A stretch of DNA of 52,881 bases from Marinifilaceae bacterium (GCA_016936255.1 JAFGYE010000045.1:1-52881); one strand, 5' to 3'; shown: positions 33,406 through 43,020, counted from the stretch's first letter. A program made the numbers and translations. The notes: generated by a model not told the origin, from the letters alone.

Positions 33406-36180
33406 ATGAAGTTTAGTTTCAAAGTGTTTTTTGGTTGTATGTTTTTTGTACTGCTTTCATTTCATAGCAGTGCTCAAAAAGAATATACAATTAAAGGGAG
33501 AGTGGTAGAGAAGGATTTAGGAGAATCAGTTTCATTTGCGACAGTGGGACTAAAAGATATTAATATTTGGTCAATAACAGATGGTGAAGGATATTTTAAT
33601 TTTAAAGGGATTCCTTCAGGAGAATATAAAATATACATTTCTTGTTTGGGTTTTATGGCTGTGGAAAGTTCTATTGTAATTAACGCTGACAGAACTTCAT
33701 TGCTATTTAAAATGGAAACAGAAAACCAAAATTTAAGTGAGGTTATGGTGATTGCTGAAGAATCGAGAGAAAACGGAACATCTTCCACCATTAAGAAAGA
33801 GGCTTTAAAACACTTGCAGCCTTCCAGTTTTGCCGATATTTTGGAATTGCTTCCCGGAGGTGTAAGCCAAAAGAATTCGATGACCACGATGAAATTGATT
33901 TCATTGAGAGAGCCTGGTAGTGCCTCTAGCTTTAGTAATGATTCATATGATTATAATTCATCCTTTGGAACATCATTTGTGATTGACGGACAGGCAATTT
34001 CCAATGATGCAGAATTGCAAAATGTAACCGGATCTTATAGTTCAGATCGTTACATAAGGCGACGAAATACGACTGGTAAAGGTATTGATATGAGATTGAT
34101 TTCTACAGATAATATTGAATCTGTAGAAATTGTTCGAGGAATTCCTTCTGTAAAATATGGGGACCTCACCAGTGGTTTGGTCAATATCACACGGGCTTAT
34201 AAAGCAAAGCCCTTGACTGCAAGAATTAAAGCAGATCCAGGTTCTAAATTGTTCTCGATAGGAAAAGGTGTGAATTTGGGAGGAAGTAAAAGCTTGAATG
34301 CCGATATTGATTATTTGGATTATAAATCCGATCCCAGAAATCCGAAGGTAAATTACACTAGAATAACTGGATCAGTGCGTTATGGAAGCAGATCAGAATC
34401 CGAAAATGGCTTATTTACTTTTAATACAAATATTGATTATACCGGATCGTTTGATGAAACTAAGAAAGACCCGGAGATAGACCTACCAGAAACTGATAAG
34501 TATAAGAGTAAATACAATAAAGTGAGTGCAGGTACCACTCTTTCATGGCAGTCTTATAAATCTTCAATCTTTAAAGGAATTGAGGCTAGAGTTAATGGTA
34601 GTTACACACACAATCAAAAGGTCATAGATAAGTCGGTACTGGGAAATAATACACCCATCATGACCAATAGAGAGGAAGGAGAATTTTACAGTGAGTATTT
34701 GCCCTCATCCTATTTGTCTCACCTTGTGGTTGATGGCAAACCTATTTATTTGTTTGCAGATGTTTCATCGGATTTCCAATTGGATATTTTCAATGTAAAG
34801 CAAAACATTCTAATCGGAGCAGAATGGAGATACAACAAAAACTTTGGAGATGGAGAGGTGTATGACGTAAAACGTCCATTGTATCCAGGAAATGGCAGAT
34901 CAAGGGTTTCAAAAGATATTCCTTCTATTCAACGACTGTCATTCTATATGGAAGATAAGTTAAGTATTCCTATTGCGAATCACAGGTTAAATCTACAAGG
35001 GGGTGTAAGAGCAACACAGGCCTTGAATATGGCATCGGATTATGCTCTCTCAGGGAAACTCTATTTCGATCCCAGAGCTAACATGAGATGGCGCTTTCCT
35101 AAGTTCAATTTATTTAATAGAAGTGGATATGTTGAGTTAACTGGTGGATATGGGATGCATACCAAATTCCCAGGGCTGACACACCTATATCCAGATATGC
35201 TTTATCTCGATATCGTTCAGCTAAATTATTTTTCTCAAAATAAAGATTTAAGACAAGTACAGTATAAAACCAAAATGATTGATCCAATCAATTATCAGTT
35301 GAAACCCAATAGAAATGAAAAGTTTGAATTTGGATTTAATTTAAAATTGGGAAAGGCCAGAGCTTATGTAACAGCATATCACGAATTGCTTAAGAATGGA
35401 TTTAAGCGATTGGGATATTACGAAACAATGGGTTTTAAATTATACGATGTATCATCAGGACCTCATCCCGATGAATTAAGTGGACCACCAACAGTAGAAC
35501 AATTCGATTATGAATCAAGAAAAGAATTCATCTACTATAGTAAAAGAGCAAACGGCGCACGAGAAGAGAAAGTAGGTGTTGAGTATCAAATTGATTTGGG
35601 ACAAATTGATGCCATACACTCAAGGGTCTCAATTAATGGTGCTTGGATGAGAGCTAAATACGATTTAAGCGATGCAACTTACAAACACCCAAGTACAGTA
35701 ATCGATGGGAAGGATTATCCATACATAGGATATTACAACTGGGACAGAGGGAAAGAATATGAACAGTTCAATACCAATTTTAGAGCGGATACTCATATTA
35801 AAAAATTTGGTTTAATGTTCTCAACAGCCATACAGTGTATGTGGTATCATCAATTTAGATATAATCCTCATGATGGTATGCCTGAGTATTATTTTGATAT
35901 GGATGGAAATCAGTTTGAATACAATGAATCACACACAACAGATCCGTTATTGCGATTCTTATATGACAAACCAAGTCCAAATGACTTTGACTTGTATAAA
36001 ACTCCTATTGGTATTGATGTGAATCTTACCGTATCAAAGAGCATAGGTGATCAGATGGAACTATCCTTTTATGTAAATAGAATTTTAGATTATCATCCGG
36101 ATTATACGCGTAGTGATGGCACTAAAGTAACTCGAAAAGTATCTCCATACTTTGGAATGGAACTTAATATTAATCTTTAA
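33406..36180 (+). CDS. TonB-dependent outer-membrane receptor with carboxypeptidase-like N-terminal domain
   Basis: A 924-residue TonB-dependent transporter. The signal peptide ends at HSSAQ, a carboxypeptidase-like domain spans about residues 26-105, and the plug (about 120-265) includes GTSFVIDGQAISND and IESVEIVRGIPSVKYGDLTSGLVNI. A barrel of about 650 residues ends in an aliphatic-terminated NLNINL strand. It is not SusC-type and has no SusD partner. It heads a tightly packed set: a DUF4876-like lipoprotein 13 bp later, an outer-membrane barrel, an ABC transporter and a PepSY protein. Metals, siderophores or heme are plausible cargo, by analogy with other non-Sus receptors; nothing in the sequence fixes the substrate. 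Confidence 0.92.
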   Translation: MKFSFKVFFGCMFFVLLSFHSSAQKEYTIKGRVVEKDLGESVSFATVGLKDINIWSITDGEGYFNFKGIPSGEYKIYISCLGFMAVESSIVINADRTSLLFKMETENQNLSEVMVIAEESRENGTSSTIKKEALKHLQPSSFADILELLPGGVSQKNSMTTMKLISLREPGSASSFSNDSYDYNSSFGTSFVIDGQAISNDAELQNVTGSYSSDRYIRRRNTTGKGIDMRLISTDNIESVEIVRGIPSVKYGDLTSGLVNITRAYKAKPLTARIKADPGSKLFSIGKGVNLGGSKSLNADIDYLDYKSDPRNPKVNYTRITGSVRYGSRSESENGLFTFNTNIDYTGSFDETKKDPEIDLPETDKYKSKYNKVSAGTTLSWQSYKSSIFKGIEARVNGSYTHNQKVIDKSVLGNNTPIMTNREEGEFYSEYLPSSYLSHLVVDGKPIYLFADVSSDFQLDIFNVKQNILIGAEWRYNKNFGDGEVYDVKRPLYPGNGRSRVSKDIPSIQRLSFYMEDKLSIPIANHRLNLQGGVRATQALNMASDYALSGKLYFDPRANMRWRFPKFNLFNRSGYVELTGGYGMHTKFPGLTHLYPDMLYLDIVQLNYFSQNKDLRQVQYKTKMIDPINYQLKPNRNEKFEFGFNLKLGKARAYVTAYHELLKNGFKRLGYYETMGFKLYDVSSGPHPDELSGPPTVEQFDYESRKEFIYYSKRANGAREEKVGVEYQIDLGQIDAIHSRVSINGAWMRAKYDLSDATYKHPSTVIDGKDYPYIGYYNWDRGKEYEQFNTNFRADTHIKKFGLMFSTAIQCMWYHQFRYNPHDGMPEYYFDMDGNQFEYNESHTTDPLLRFLYDKPSPNDFDLYKTPIGIDVNLTVSKSIGDQMELSFYVNRILDYHPDYTRSDGTKVTRKVSPYFGMELNINL

Positions 36181-36193
36181 ATAATAATAAAAA

Positions 36194-37423
36194 ATGAAAA
36201 AACTGATATTCGGTTTAAGCCTTTTAATGGTAGTATCCTTGTTCTCTTGCAGCGATGATGATGATCCAATATTGCAATCAGATTTGAATTTGGTGTTGAA
36301 TCCACCTGCAAAACTAAAGGCACCAACATTTAAGAATGGTACGGTAACTGTTACTAATGTTAATTCCGGAGAAGAAATTTCCAAGGATTTATATGGATTC
36401 ATGCTTCCAATATTGAACCTGGAAGATGGTCTTTACAATTTTACTGTAGAAGCCGAAGTGGATTATTTTACTAGAGATGTTGATGATAAAATAATTTATG
36501 CTACCACGGGGATTAGAGGCTTTAGCGAGAATGTTGAAGTTACAGGAGGATCTTTCGATCTTACTATCGACTTATTTGAGTACAGAAAGAATACCAGTTT
36601 TGTGATTTCAGAAATCTTCTTCAGTGGAACAAAAACACCAGAAGGAAAACAGTATAATGATGATAAATACTTTGAAATCTATAACAATACGGATAAAATC
36701 TTATATGCTGATGGTTTATGTATTGCGGAATCTGAACTAAATACAGCTCAGTCATTGAATGAATATACTCCTGATGTACGAAAAGAATATACACCTGTTA
36801 GTTCAGTTTATAGAATTCCTGGAGACGGAGATGATTATCCTGTTGAACCTGGAAAATCTATTATTGTATGTGACGTAGCCATTGATCACTCTGCTGAGAA
36901 TGCGAATTCATTTGATTTATCGATTGCAGATTTTGAATGGTTCGATGGTGCAGATGTTGATTTAGACGTACCGGAAGTTCCTAATATGGAGAAAATAGTT
37001 TCTACTTCAGCTTCTGTTTGGGGACTTCACAATCGTGGATTTACTTCTTATGTGATCTTTAAGATGGATGATATGGCACCAGAATTTAATACTGATAACG
37101 CTTACCACTATCAATATACTTTTGTATGGGGTGACTTTGTAAAAGTTATGGATTTTGATGCTTGGAAAGTTCCAAATAATATAATTATCGATGCAGTAGA
37201 ATGTTCTACTGTTTCTGATTACGAATGGAAAGCTCTCGATCCATCATTAGACCTTACCTGGACTCATGCTGGTGACGGGGATGATGCTCGTTACGGAAAA
37301 TGTGTGAAGCGTAAGGTAAGTCACAAAGAAGGTAATCGTATTGTTTTATTGGATACCAACAACTCAGAATTCGACTTTATTCCTACTGCTGATCCTACAC
37401 CAGGTATAATCGAAGAGGAATAA
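36194..37423 (+). CDS. DUF4876-type surface lipoprotein
   Basis: A 409-residue lipoprotein. MKKLIFGLSLLMVVSLFSC is a standard lipoprotein signal with Cys19 followed by a run of acidic residues (SDDDDP), a common surface-export pattern in Bacteroidota. The first 100 residues look like a beta-sandwich; the rest resembles DUF4876 (SEIFFSGTKTPEGKQYNDDKYFEIYNNTDK in outline), which has lamin-tail-like features. It follows the TonB receptor after 13 bp, so it is probably the receptor's accessory binding protein. Function is unknown. A hairpin lies directly after it. Confidence 0.8.
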   Translation: MKKLIFGLSLLMVVSLFSCSDDDDPILQSDLNLVLNPPAKLKAPTFKNGTVTVTNVNSGEEISKDLYGFMLPILNLEDGLYNFTVEAEVDYFTRDVDDKIIYATTGIRGFSENVEVTGGSFDLTIDLFEYRKNTSFVISEIFFSGTKTPEGKQYNDDKYFEIYNNTDKILYADGLCIAESELNTAQSLNEYTPDVRKEYTPVSSVYRIPGDGDDYPVEPGKSIIVCDVAIDHSAENANSFDLSIADFEWFDGADVDLDVPEVPNMEKIVSTSASVWGLHNRGFTSYVIFKMDDMAPEFNTDNAYHYQYTFVWGDFVKVMDFDAWKVPNNIIIDAVECSTVSDYEWKALDPSLDLTWTHAGDGDDARYGKCVKRKVSHKEGNRIVLLDTNNSEFDFIPTADPTPGIIEEE

Positions 37424-37438
37424 TCCAATATTAACCTT

Positions 37439-37476
37439 AAAGAAGATCCCTTGGACTTGTCTCTGAGGGTCTTCTT
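37439..37476 (+). terminator. Hairpin between DUF4876 and barrel genes (attenuator or terminator)
   Basis: AAGAAGA plus CCC (37439-37450, with one bulged T) pairs with GGGTCTTCTT (37467-37476) around a 16-base loop, followed by a TTTAATTTTATT stretch. It may trim the transcript so that receptor and lipoprotein are made in excess of the downstream genes. Confidence 0.65.
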
Positions 37477-37492
37477 TAATTTTATTGTTTAC

Positions 37493-39025
37493 ATGCTAAC
37501 ACAAAAGTTAAAATCCATTCTTGGAATTGTCATTCTCTTAAATTTAACAGCATCAGCATTTGCTCAAGATAGAAATGCGAATGCCGTTGATTTTGAAAAG
37601 GAATTAATTCAAATACAAAGTGGGATTTGGGATAATCCTGCTATGCTAGGTCATCAATACAATAAATCTTTTACCGATGTTTCTTTGGCTTGGAAACAGA
37701 GGAAAGCAAATGGCTTGTACAGAATTGAAACTGGAAACAAAACATCCTCAATTGATTTTGATGCTTATTCGTTTAAAAGACGTGAGAAAAACTTTGTGTT
37801 TGGAAGAGCAAGTTACAGCAAAAACAATATGGATAATATTAAATGGAATACAGTAAGCGATTACAGTGAATTGGCTCCATATATCGTGGCGGATACTATT
37901 GGTGGAAAAACGTACGGCGAAAATTATTCATTCGAAGGAATATACAGTCTGATTCAAAAGAAAAGTACTTATGCCCTTCAGGCCAAATATAGATCCTCAG
38001 AAGAATACAGAAAATTAGATCCACGACCAAAATCTACCGTTTCTGATTTAGAAATAAAATTAGGAGGTACAAGAGAAATCAATTCAAAATATATGATTGG
38101 TCTGTATGCAGGATATCATGATTATCAGCAAGATCATGAAGTAGATGCGTTGCGACCTGGTACAGGGATTAAAGTTTTTTATCTGAGAGGATTAGGTATT
38201 AGCGATGAGAATTTCTCAACGGTTGTAACCAATAGTGGAGGTGTTGGTAATATTTATGAAAAGAAAGGGTATTCACTGGGTACACAATTGATTCCCATTG
38301 GCCAAACAGGATGGTATCAGTCATTCTCATACAAAAAGTCGAAACTGGAATTATTAAAAATAGTTGGGACAGGCTATGATATTGTGAATGATTTAGATGC
38401 TAAGGAGTTTCAATTCACTTTAGGAAAGCAGTATCAGTTCACTAATAAAATATTCAAAATAAATTCTTTCGCATCTTATCAAAGTAAAACAGGGTCTGAT
38501 TACAACTATAATTATAATAGACAACTTTTAAGTGTCATCGAAAAATATTCAGCCAAGTATCTAGATGGAGGTTTTACAAGTATTTTATTGGTAAGGGGTA
38601 TTAAGCACAGTTCTTTGTATCAAATGGAAATTAAATACTCTTCTGATGAGTCAGAATATAAGATAGCTAATTCTAAAAATCCCAAACAAGAAGTAGAACA
38701 TGTAACGCTTAGGCTAAATACAGGAAGAAACTTACAGTTTAGTAAATCTAGCTTGAATATAAAACTCGAGGCATTAGCCCAATACTGCATTAATAGTGAT
38801 TTAACAACTTCATCTTTGGCAAAAGGAAAGGCAAATGAAAGTTTGATTGTTCCAAACTATGAGTATTTAAAAAGTGATTGGCTGAGCTTGGCTTCGAATA
38901 TTCGATACGATTTCGACACAAAAAATACTTATGGTATTTATACCAAACTAGCTTATCAATACATGATAATAGAAAATTCTAAATCACAATACAGTTTCAA
39001 TTTTGCAATTGGATTAACACTTTAA
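37493..39025 (+). CDS. DUF6850-type outer-membrane beta-barrel protein
   Basis: A 510-residue protein starting at the ATG at 37493, which gives a good signal peptide (LGIVILLNLTASAFAQ). A TTG at 37451 in the same frame lies within the preceding hairpin and is unlikely. After the signal, alternating aromatic/polar strands continue to a C-terminal strand ending FNFAIGLTL, indicating an outer-membrane barrel. The architecture and its position after DUF4876 fit the DUF6850 family, for which I know no function. It is 11 bp upstream of the ABC ATPase gene, so envelope and inner-membrane parts of the cluster are cotranscribed. Confidence 0.78.
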   Translation: MLTQKLKSILGIVILLNLTASAFAQDRNANAVDFEKELIQIQSGIWDNPAMLGHQYNKSFTDVSLAWKQRKANGLYRIETGNKTSSIDFDAYSFKRREKNFVFGRASYSKNNMDNIKWNTVSDYSELAPYIVADTIGGKTYGENYSFEGIYSLIQKKSTYALQAKYRSSEEYRKLDPRPKSTVSDLEIKLGGTREINSKYMIGLYAGYHDYQQDHEVDALRPGTGIKVFYLRGLGISDENFSTVVTNSGGVGNIYEKKGYSLGTQLIPIGQTGWYQSFSYKKSKLELLKIVGTGYDIVNDLDAKEFQFTLGKQYQFTNKIFKINSFASYQSKTGSDYNYNYNRQLLSVIEKYSAKYLDGGFTSILLVRGIKHSSLYQMEIKYSSDESEYKIANSKNPKQEVEHVTLRLNTGRNLQFSKSSLNIKLEALAQYCINSDLTTSSLAKGKANESLIVPNYEYLKSDWLSLASNIRYDFDTKNTYGIYTKLAYQYMIIENSKSQYSFNFAIGLTL

Positions 39026-39036
39026 ACATATATTTT

Positions 39037-39924
39037 ATGCAACAAGCTATTGTTGAATGCAAAAACCTAACTCACTATTACGGCAAACGCTGTATTTATG
39101 AGAATTTGAATTTTGAAATCCCGAAAGGACGAATTTTAGGATTATTAGGAAAAAATGGAACAGGTAAAACCACAACAATTAACATTTTAAACGGCTATTT
39201 ACAACCACGAAGCGGAGAATGCTTAATGTTTGGCGAAAGCTCGGCAAACCTTTCACCAGAAACCAAACAAAAAGTTGGTTTATTAATTGAAGGGCATGTT
39301 CAATATTCTTTCATGAACATTTCGGAGATTGAGAAGTTTTATTCTGCCTTTTATCCAAAATGGAGAAAGGATGCTTACTATGAGTTAATGAAACTGCTGA
39401 AAATTGATCCCAAACAGAAAATATCCCGAATGTCGTGCGGACAAAGATCGCAGGTAGCCTTGGGGTTAATTCTGGCACAAGATCCAGAGCTTTTAATTCT
39501 CGATGATTTTTCGATGGGCTTGGATCCTGGTTACCGCATGTTGTTTGTTGACTATTTAAGTGAATATGCTAAAGCGGAAAATAAAACCGTTTTTGTCACC
39601 TCTCATATTATTCAGGACATGGAACGATTGATTGATGATTGTTTGATTATGGATTATGGTCGTATTGTGATGCAAAAGCCAGTTAGTGAACTTCTTGAGT
39701 CATTTAAGCGATACAGATTTACATGCGAAAAGCCTGAGTTGTTGGACAATAGCAATCACATTTATAATTCAGTAAGCATTAAAGGGAAAACAGAACTTTA
39801 TTCATTACTGTCGAAAAATGAATTGGAAAAATTACTAAGCGGTAATGTTAAGGTAACCAATTCTATACAGGAAGAAAGTTTGAGTTTAGAAGAGGCATTT
39901 ATTGGATTAACCGGAAAATATTAA
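39037..39924 (+). CDS. ABC transporter ATP-binding protein with degenerate signature motifs
   Basis: A 295-residue ABC ATPase. Walker A is GKNGTGKTT at residues 38-46. The signature is MSCGQ (132-136) in place of LSGGQ, and Walker B is LLILDDF with Asp157 where the catalytic Glu normally stands; the D-loop GLD and switch region TSHIIQDMER are normal. The Glu-to-Asp change may slow ATP hydrolysis; that is inference. The gene lies between an outer-membrane barrel gene and a small permease gene, with spacings of 11 and 3 bp, so it powers the permease encoded next. Similar ATPase-permease pairs serve as exporters or antibiotic-type transporters (CcmA/NatA class). Confidence 0.9.
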   Translation: MQQAIVECKNLTHYYGKRCIYENLNFEIPKGRILGLLGKNGTGKTTTINILNGYLQPRSGECLMFGESSANLSPETKQKVGLLIEGHVQYSFMNISEIEKFYSAFYPKWRKDAYYELMKLLKIDPKQKISRMSCGQRSQVALGLILAQDPELLILDDFSMGLDPGYRMLFVDYLSEYAKAENKTVFVTSHIIQDMERLIDDCLIMDYGRIVMQKPVSELLESFKRYRFTCEKPELLDNSNHIYNSVSIKGKTELYSLLSKNELEKLLSGNVKVTNSIQEESLSLEEAFIGLTGKY

Positions 39925-39927
39925 GAG

Positions 39928-40599
39928 ATGATAAGAGCATTATTATTTAAAGAATGGAAAAAAACCAAATGGTTTGCCATAGGTGCATTTATTGCCGGAG
40001 TAATTCTTTTGACATATCTGTTTTTAAAACTAGGCAGGTCGTTTCGCATGGTAGGTTTAGAACATCTTTGGGATGTAATTGTAAACAGAGATCAGTTTCT
40101 ATTCCGAGATTTAAAATTCTTTCCTCCTGCGGTCGGATTTTGTTTGGCTTTAGCACAGTTTGTTCCTGAAATGGTTCAAAAGCGAATCAAGTTAAGTTTA
40201 CATCTGCCATTGTCCAATCGTAAAATTGTTTTCACAATGTTAGGATTTGGAATGACATTGCTGATGATAATTTTTGCGATGCACTTACTAATACTTCTGA
40301 CATTCTCTGGAATTTATTTTCCTGTGGAAATAACCGCGAGCATGATATATACTTTACTGCCATGGTATATTGCCGGATTAGCGGCTTATGCAATGATGTC
40401 ATGGATTTGTTTGGAGCCAATTTGGAAACGAAGGATCTTCAATACTTTAATCATGTTTGCAAGCCTTCAATTGTTTTATCTGACCGATTTCCCCGGAGCA
40501 TACAGTTTTATAGTGTTAAGTGTTGTAATTATTCCATTTTATGTCTTACCGTTTGGCTACTTCTCGGTTCAACGTTTTAAAGTTGGAATTCAGGATTAA
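39928..40599 (+). CDS. ABC transporter permease (ABC-2-like, small)
   Basis: A 223-residue inner-membrane protein with about six hydrophobic helices (near residues 15-35, 65-80, 95-120, 128-150, 155-175 and 180-205). It starts 3 bp after the ATPase gene, leaving no doubt about partnership. No substrate-binding protein gene is adjacent, which fits an exporter-type or signalling ABC-2 complex better than an importer. A possible 24-codon frame follows at 40601-40675 but lacks other support. Confidence 0.83.
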   Translation: MIRALLFKEWKKTKWFAIGAFIAGVILLTYLFLKLGRSFRMVGLEHLWDVIVNRDQFLFRDLKFFPPAVGFCLALAQFVPEMVQKRIKLSLHLPLSNRKIVFTMLGFGMTLLMIIFAMHLLILLTFSGIYFPVEITASMIYTLLPWYIAGLAAYAMMSWICLEPIWKRRIFNTLIMFASLQLFYLTDFPGAYSFIVLSVVIIPFYVLPFGYFSVQRFKVGIQD

Positions 40600-40719
40600 T
40601 ATGTTCGCTTTTAATAGATATGAAAAAAGCATGCGAAATTTAATGATTCAATTATTCACACAAGAGAGTGATTAAATATTCATGAGAGTAGTATGCTGCA
40701 ACTGAGAAAATAGAAACGC

Positions 40720-41943
40720 ATGAAAAATAGATATTCAATAAATTATTTAATAGTTATTTTAGGCACCCTGCTATTAGCATGGTTGTTGCCTAAATCTTAT
40801 CATCTGGTTACCGATACAGCTTCAAAAAATATATTTACTTATTATAGTTCTGTTGACAAAGCTTTCTGCACCATCGATTTTGATGATAAGGAAGAACGTT
40901 TGATTCGCAAAAACATGAATACCAATAGAGTGTATTCTGAATCAGAATTCGACAGTATACTACCAATGTTTTATTCCAGACAATTAATGGCAGACGGAAG
41001 AATGCCAAAAAGTATTCATGGCAAGCTTATTAATCCAAGGGAAGTGAATTCTAAGAAATTCTTTTTTAAAGTAAATCCTACTGATAAAAATAAGCCGCAC
41101 ATTGGTCTTTATACTTTGTTTGAGTCCATGTCGGGACGAGTTAGAATTGAAATGCCTGGTGATGTTTTTCGTTTAAATTCTAAAATTGAGTTTATCAATC
41201 CCGAAACCAATCGGGTAAATGAAGAAAAAAGTCAATGTTTTAATAAGATTTTTGAGAAAAGGGGTTTCCGATTTCCTGCTAAAATGGCAGCGGGTAATCC
41301 ATCAACCAGAAAAGCCTACGATGAAGGCTATTTTATTATCGATAATGACGATCAGATTTTCCACTTAAAAATGGTGAATGCAATGCCTTTTTTGAGGAAA
41401 GTTTCTTTACCTGCAGGTGTAGTTCCGGAATACATTGCAACAATGGAACCAGACGACAGAAGCTTTTATGCCTTTGTATTTGATACAAATAAAAGGCTCT
41501 ACATTATCACAACTGATGCTTACAAACTACAGGAAATTCCAACATCAGCTTTCGATATCAATAAAGATCAATTGTTGATTATGGCGAATCCTTTGTTCTG
41601 GAATGTCAATGTAATATCATCGAAAGGGAAAACAGTTTTAGCTCTTAATGCAGATACAAAACAGGTGGTTGATGAAGTAACATTTAAGCAGGATATTACA
41701 GAATCTGCTTATAGTAAATTTATTTTACCATTCGCAGTTGGATTTACAAATGCCAATACCAAATACATCAAACCTATGGTTTATTTTGGATCTTATTGGG
41801 TATTACTAACCAATTTACTATTGACATTGGTATTTGTTTTCATTACGAGATATCGGAAACAAAAAATACAATTGTTTTCAGTGGTTTGGATTGCAATTAC
41901 AGGTATTTATGGTTTTATCGTAAACATTATATTTAATCGTTAA
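40720..41943 (+). CDS. DUF4857-like membrane protein
   Basis: A 407-residue protein. One membrane helix lies at the N-terminus (about residues 7-25), a large extracytoplasmic domain of about 310 residues follows, and two helices are at the C-terminus (near 350-370 and 380-405). The domain is beta-rich and contains repeated DNDDQIFHLKMVN- and DTNKRLYIITTDA-like segments reminiscent of a propeller or of DUF4857. It follows the ABC permease after 120 bp and probably forms part of the same complex. I know no biochemical function for it. Confidence 0.72.
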   Translation: MKNRYSINYLIVILGTLLLAWLLPKSYHLVTDTASKNIFTYYSSVDKAFCTIDFDDKEERLIRKNMNTNRVYSESEFDSILPMFYSRQLMADGRMPKSIHGKLINPREVNSKKFFFKVNPTDKNKPHIGLYTLFESMSGRVRIEMPGDVFRLNSKIEFINPETNRVNEEKSQCFNKIFEKRGFRFPAKMAAGNPSTRKAYDEGYFIIDNDDQIFHLKMVNAMPFLRKVSLPAGVVPEYIATMEPDDRSFYAFVFDTNKRLYIITTDAYKLQEIPTSAFDINKDQLLIMANPLFWNVNVISSKGKTVLALNADTKQVVDEVTFKQDITESAYSKFILPFAVGFTNANTKYIKPMVYFGSYWVLLTNLLLTLVFVFITRYRKQKIQLFSVVWIAITGIYGFIVNIIFNR

Positions 41944-41954
41944 ACAATTTAGAA

Positions 41955-42482
41955 ATGAAAAAGTTAATATTTACAGCATTTGTTGCTTTAAGTGTATTGG
42001 TTTCTTGTAATCAAATCAATAAAAAACAGGCACTAAAAAAAGAAAATGAGAAGGAACATGCCGCTAAAACCATTGCTCAGATAATGGAAACAGCAGAGCA
42101 GAATGTAGGGAAAGAGGTTTATTTTGAAGGAATGGTAAAACATGTATGTGCTCATTCGGGTCGTAGAGTGATATTACTGGATGAAACAGGTAAACTGTCG
42201 TTAAGAGTTGAAGCTACGGGAGATATTAAGGGTTTTAACCGGGAATTATCAGGTTCTACAATTGCGGTTAAAGGAACGCTTCAAGAGAACCGTTTATCTG
42301 AAAAGTTTATTAACGATTGGGAAGTAAAAGTAAAGGCTAAAGAAGATGCCGAAGAAGGGGGAGAACATTGTGCCTCAGAAATGACAAATATTAATCAAAT
42401 GCGCGAATGGATGAAAAAGGCAAATAGAAATTTTTATTCAGTTTATTTCGTAAACGGAACTTCGTATGAAATTGTGGAATAG
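41955..42482 (+). CDS. OB-fold lipoprotein with candidate metal-binding Cys/His clusters
   Basis: A 175-residue lipoprotein: MKKLIFTAFVALSVLVSC is the signal, with Cys18 lipidated. The central part (about residues 50-130) reads as an OB-fold strand series (VYFEGMVKHVCAHSGRRVILL, LSLRVEATGD, STIAVKGTLQ). His63, Cys65 and His67 lie in one loop, and His138-Cys139 in an acidic tail, suggesting a redox or metal site; this is inferred. The gene follows the DUF4857-like gene after 11 bp and overlaps the PepSY gene by 17 bp, so the three are translationally linked. Confidence 0.72.
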   Translation: MKKLIFTAFVALSVLVSCNQINKKQALKKENEKEHAAKTIAQIMETAEQNVGKEVYFEGMVKHVCAHSGRRVILLDETGKLSLRVEATGDIKGFNRELSGSTIAVKGTLQENRLSEKFINDWEVKVKAKEDAEEGGEHCASEMTNINQMREWMKKANRNFYSVYFVNGTSYEIVE

Positions 42483-43020
42483 TAAAAAGTTGAATAAAAG
42501 CATAAGGTCTCTGCATAGAGATCTTGGCTATTTATTTATAGGATTAACCTTGATTTATGCTGTGTCGGGAGTCTTATTAATCTTGAAAAAAAATGAGAAA
42601 GATCCTTCGTATCAGGAAATAGTTTTGGAGAAAAAAGCTAAACCAAATTTAAGTCCAAAGGAATTTAAGTTATACTTTCAAAACCATTTTAAAGACTTGC
42701 CAAAGTTAACACAGGTAATTTCGGCAAATGGAATTTATAATATCTATATTAAAGGTGGGTTGGGAGAGTATTACCCTAATAACGGTAAGGTTTTACTAAC
42801 AACATATAAAAAGGTGCCGGTGTATAAGTTTGTGAATGATATTCACTACAATTCAGGCAAAAGGTTTTCATCAATAGCCATTATTTACGCAATTGTATTA
42901 ATCTTTTTTGCCATTTCCGGAGCTGTTATGGTGAAAGGGAAAAATGGATTTAAGAAAAGAGGTGTTTGGTTAATGATGATTGGTTTTATTATACCTGTAC
43001 TTTTGTATTTTTTCACTTAG
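42466..43020 (+). CDS. PepSY-associated membrane protein (PepSY_TM-like)
   Basis: A 184-residue inner-membrane protein with helices near residues 18-40, 134-156 and 166-184 and a periplasmic domain between the first two. SLHRDLGYLFIGLTLIYAVSG matches the first helix of PepSY_TM proteins, with His17 at the membrane face, and His127 precedes the second helix (DIHYNSGKRF). In related proteins such histidines bind heme and support reduction of ferric siderophores. It overlaps the OB-fold lipoprotein gene by 17 bp and ends the envelope cluster. The presence of this family is the best hint that the cluster handles iron or another redox-active metal. Confidence 0.82.
   Translation: MKLWNSKKLNKSIRSLHRDLGYLFIGLTLIYAVSGVLLILKKNEKDPSYQEIVLEKKAKPNLSPKEFKLYFQNHFKDLPKLTQVISANGIYNIYIKGGLGEYYPNNGKVLLTTYKKVPVYKFVNDIHYNSGKRFSSIAIIYAIVLIFFAISGAVMVKGKNGFKKRGVWLMMIGFIIPVLLYFFT

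Noticed and set aside
37451-37492. TTG start for the outer-membrane barrel gene inside the hairpin
   Set aside because: The ATG at 37493 yields a proper signal peptide, and the TTG lies within a stem-loop.
40601-40675. 24-codon frame after the ABC permease
   Set aside because: Too short, with no recognisable feature or conserved context; kept only as a note.
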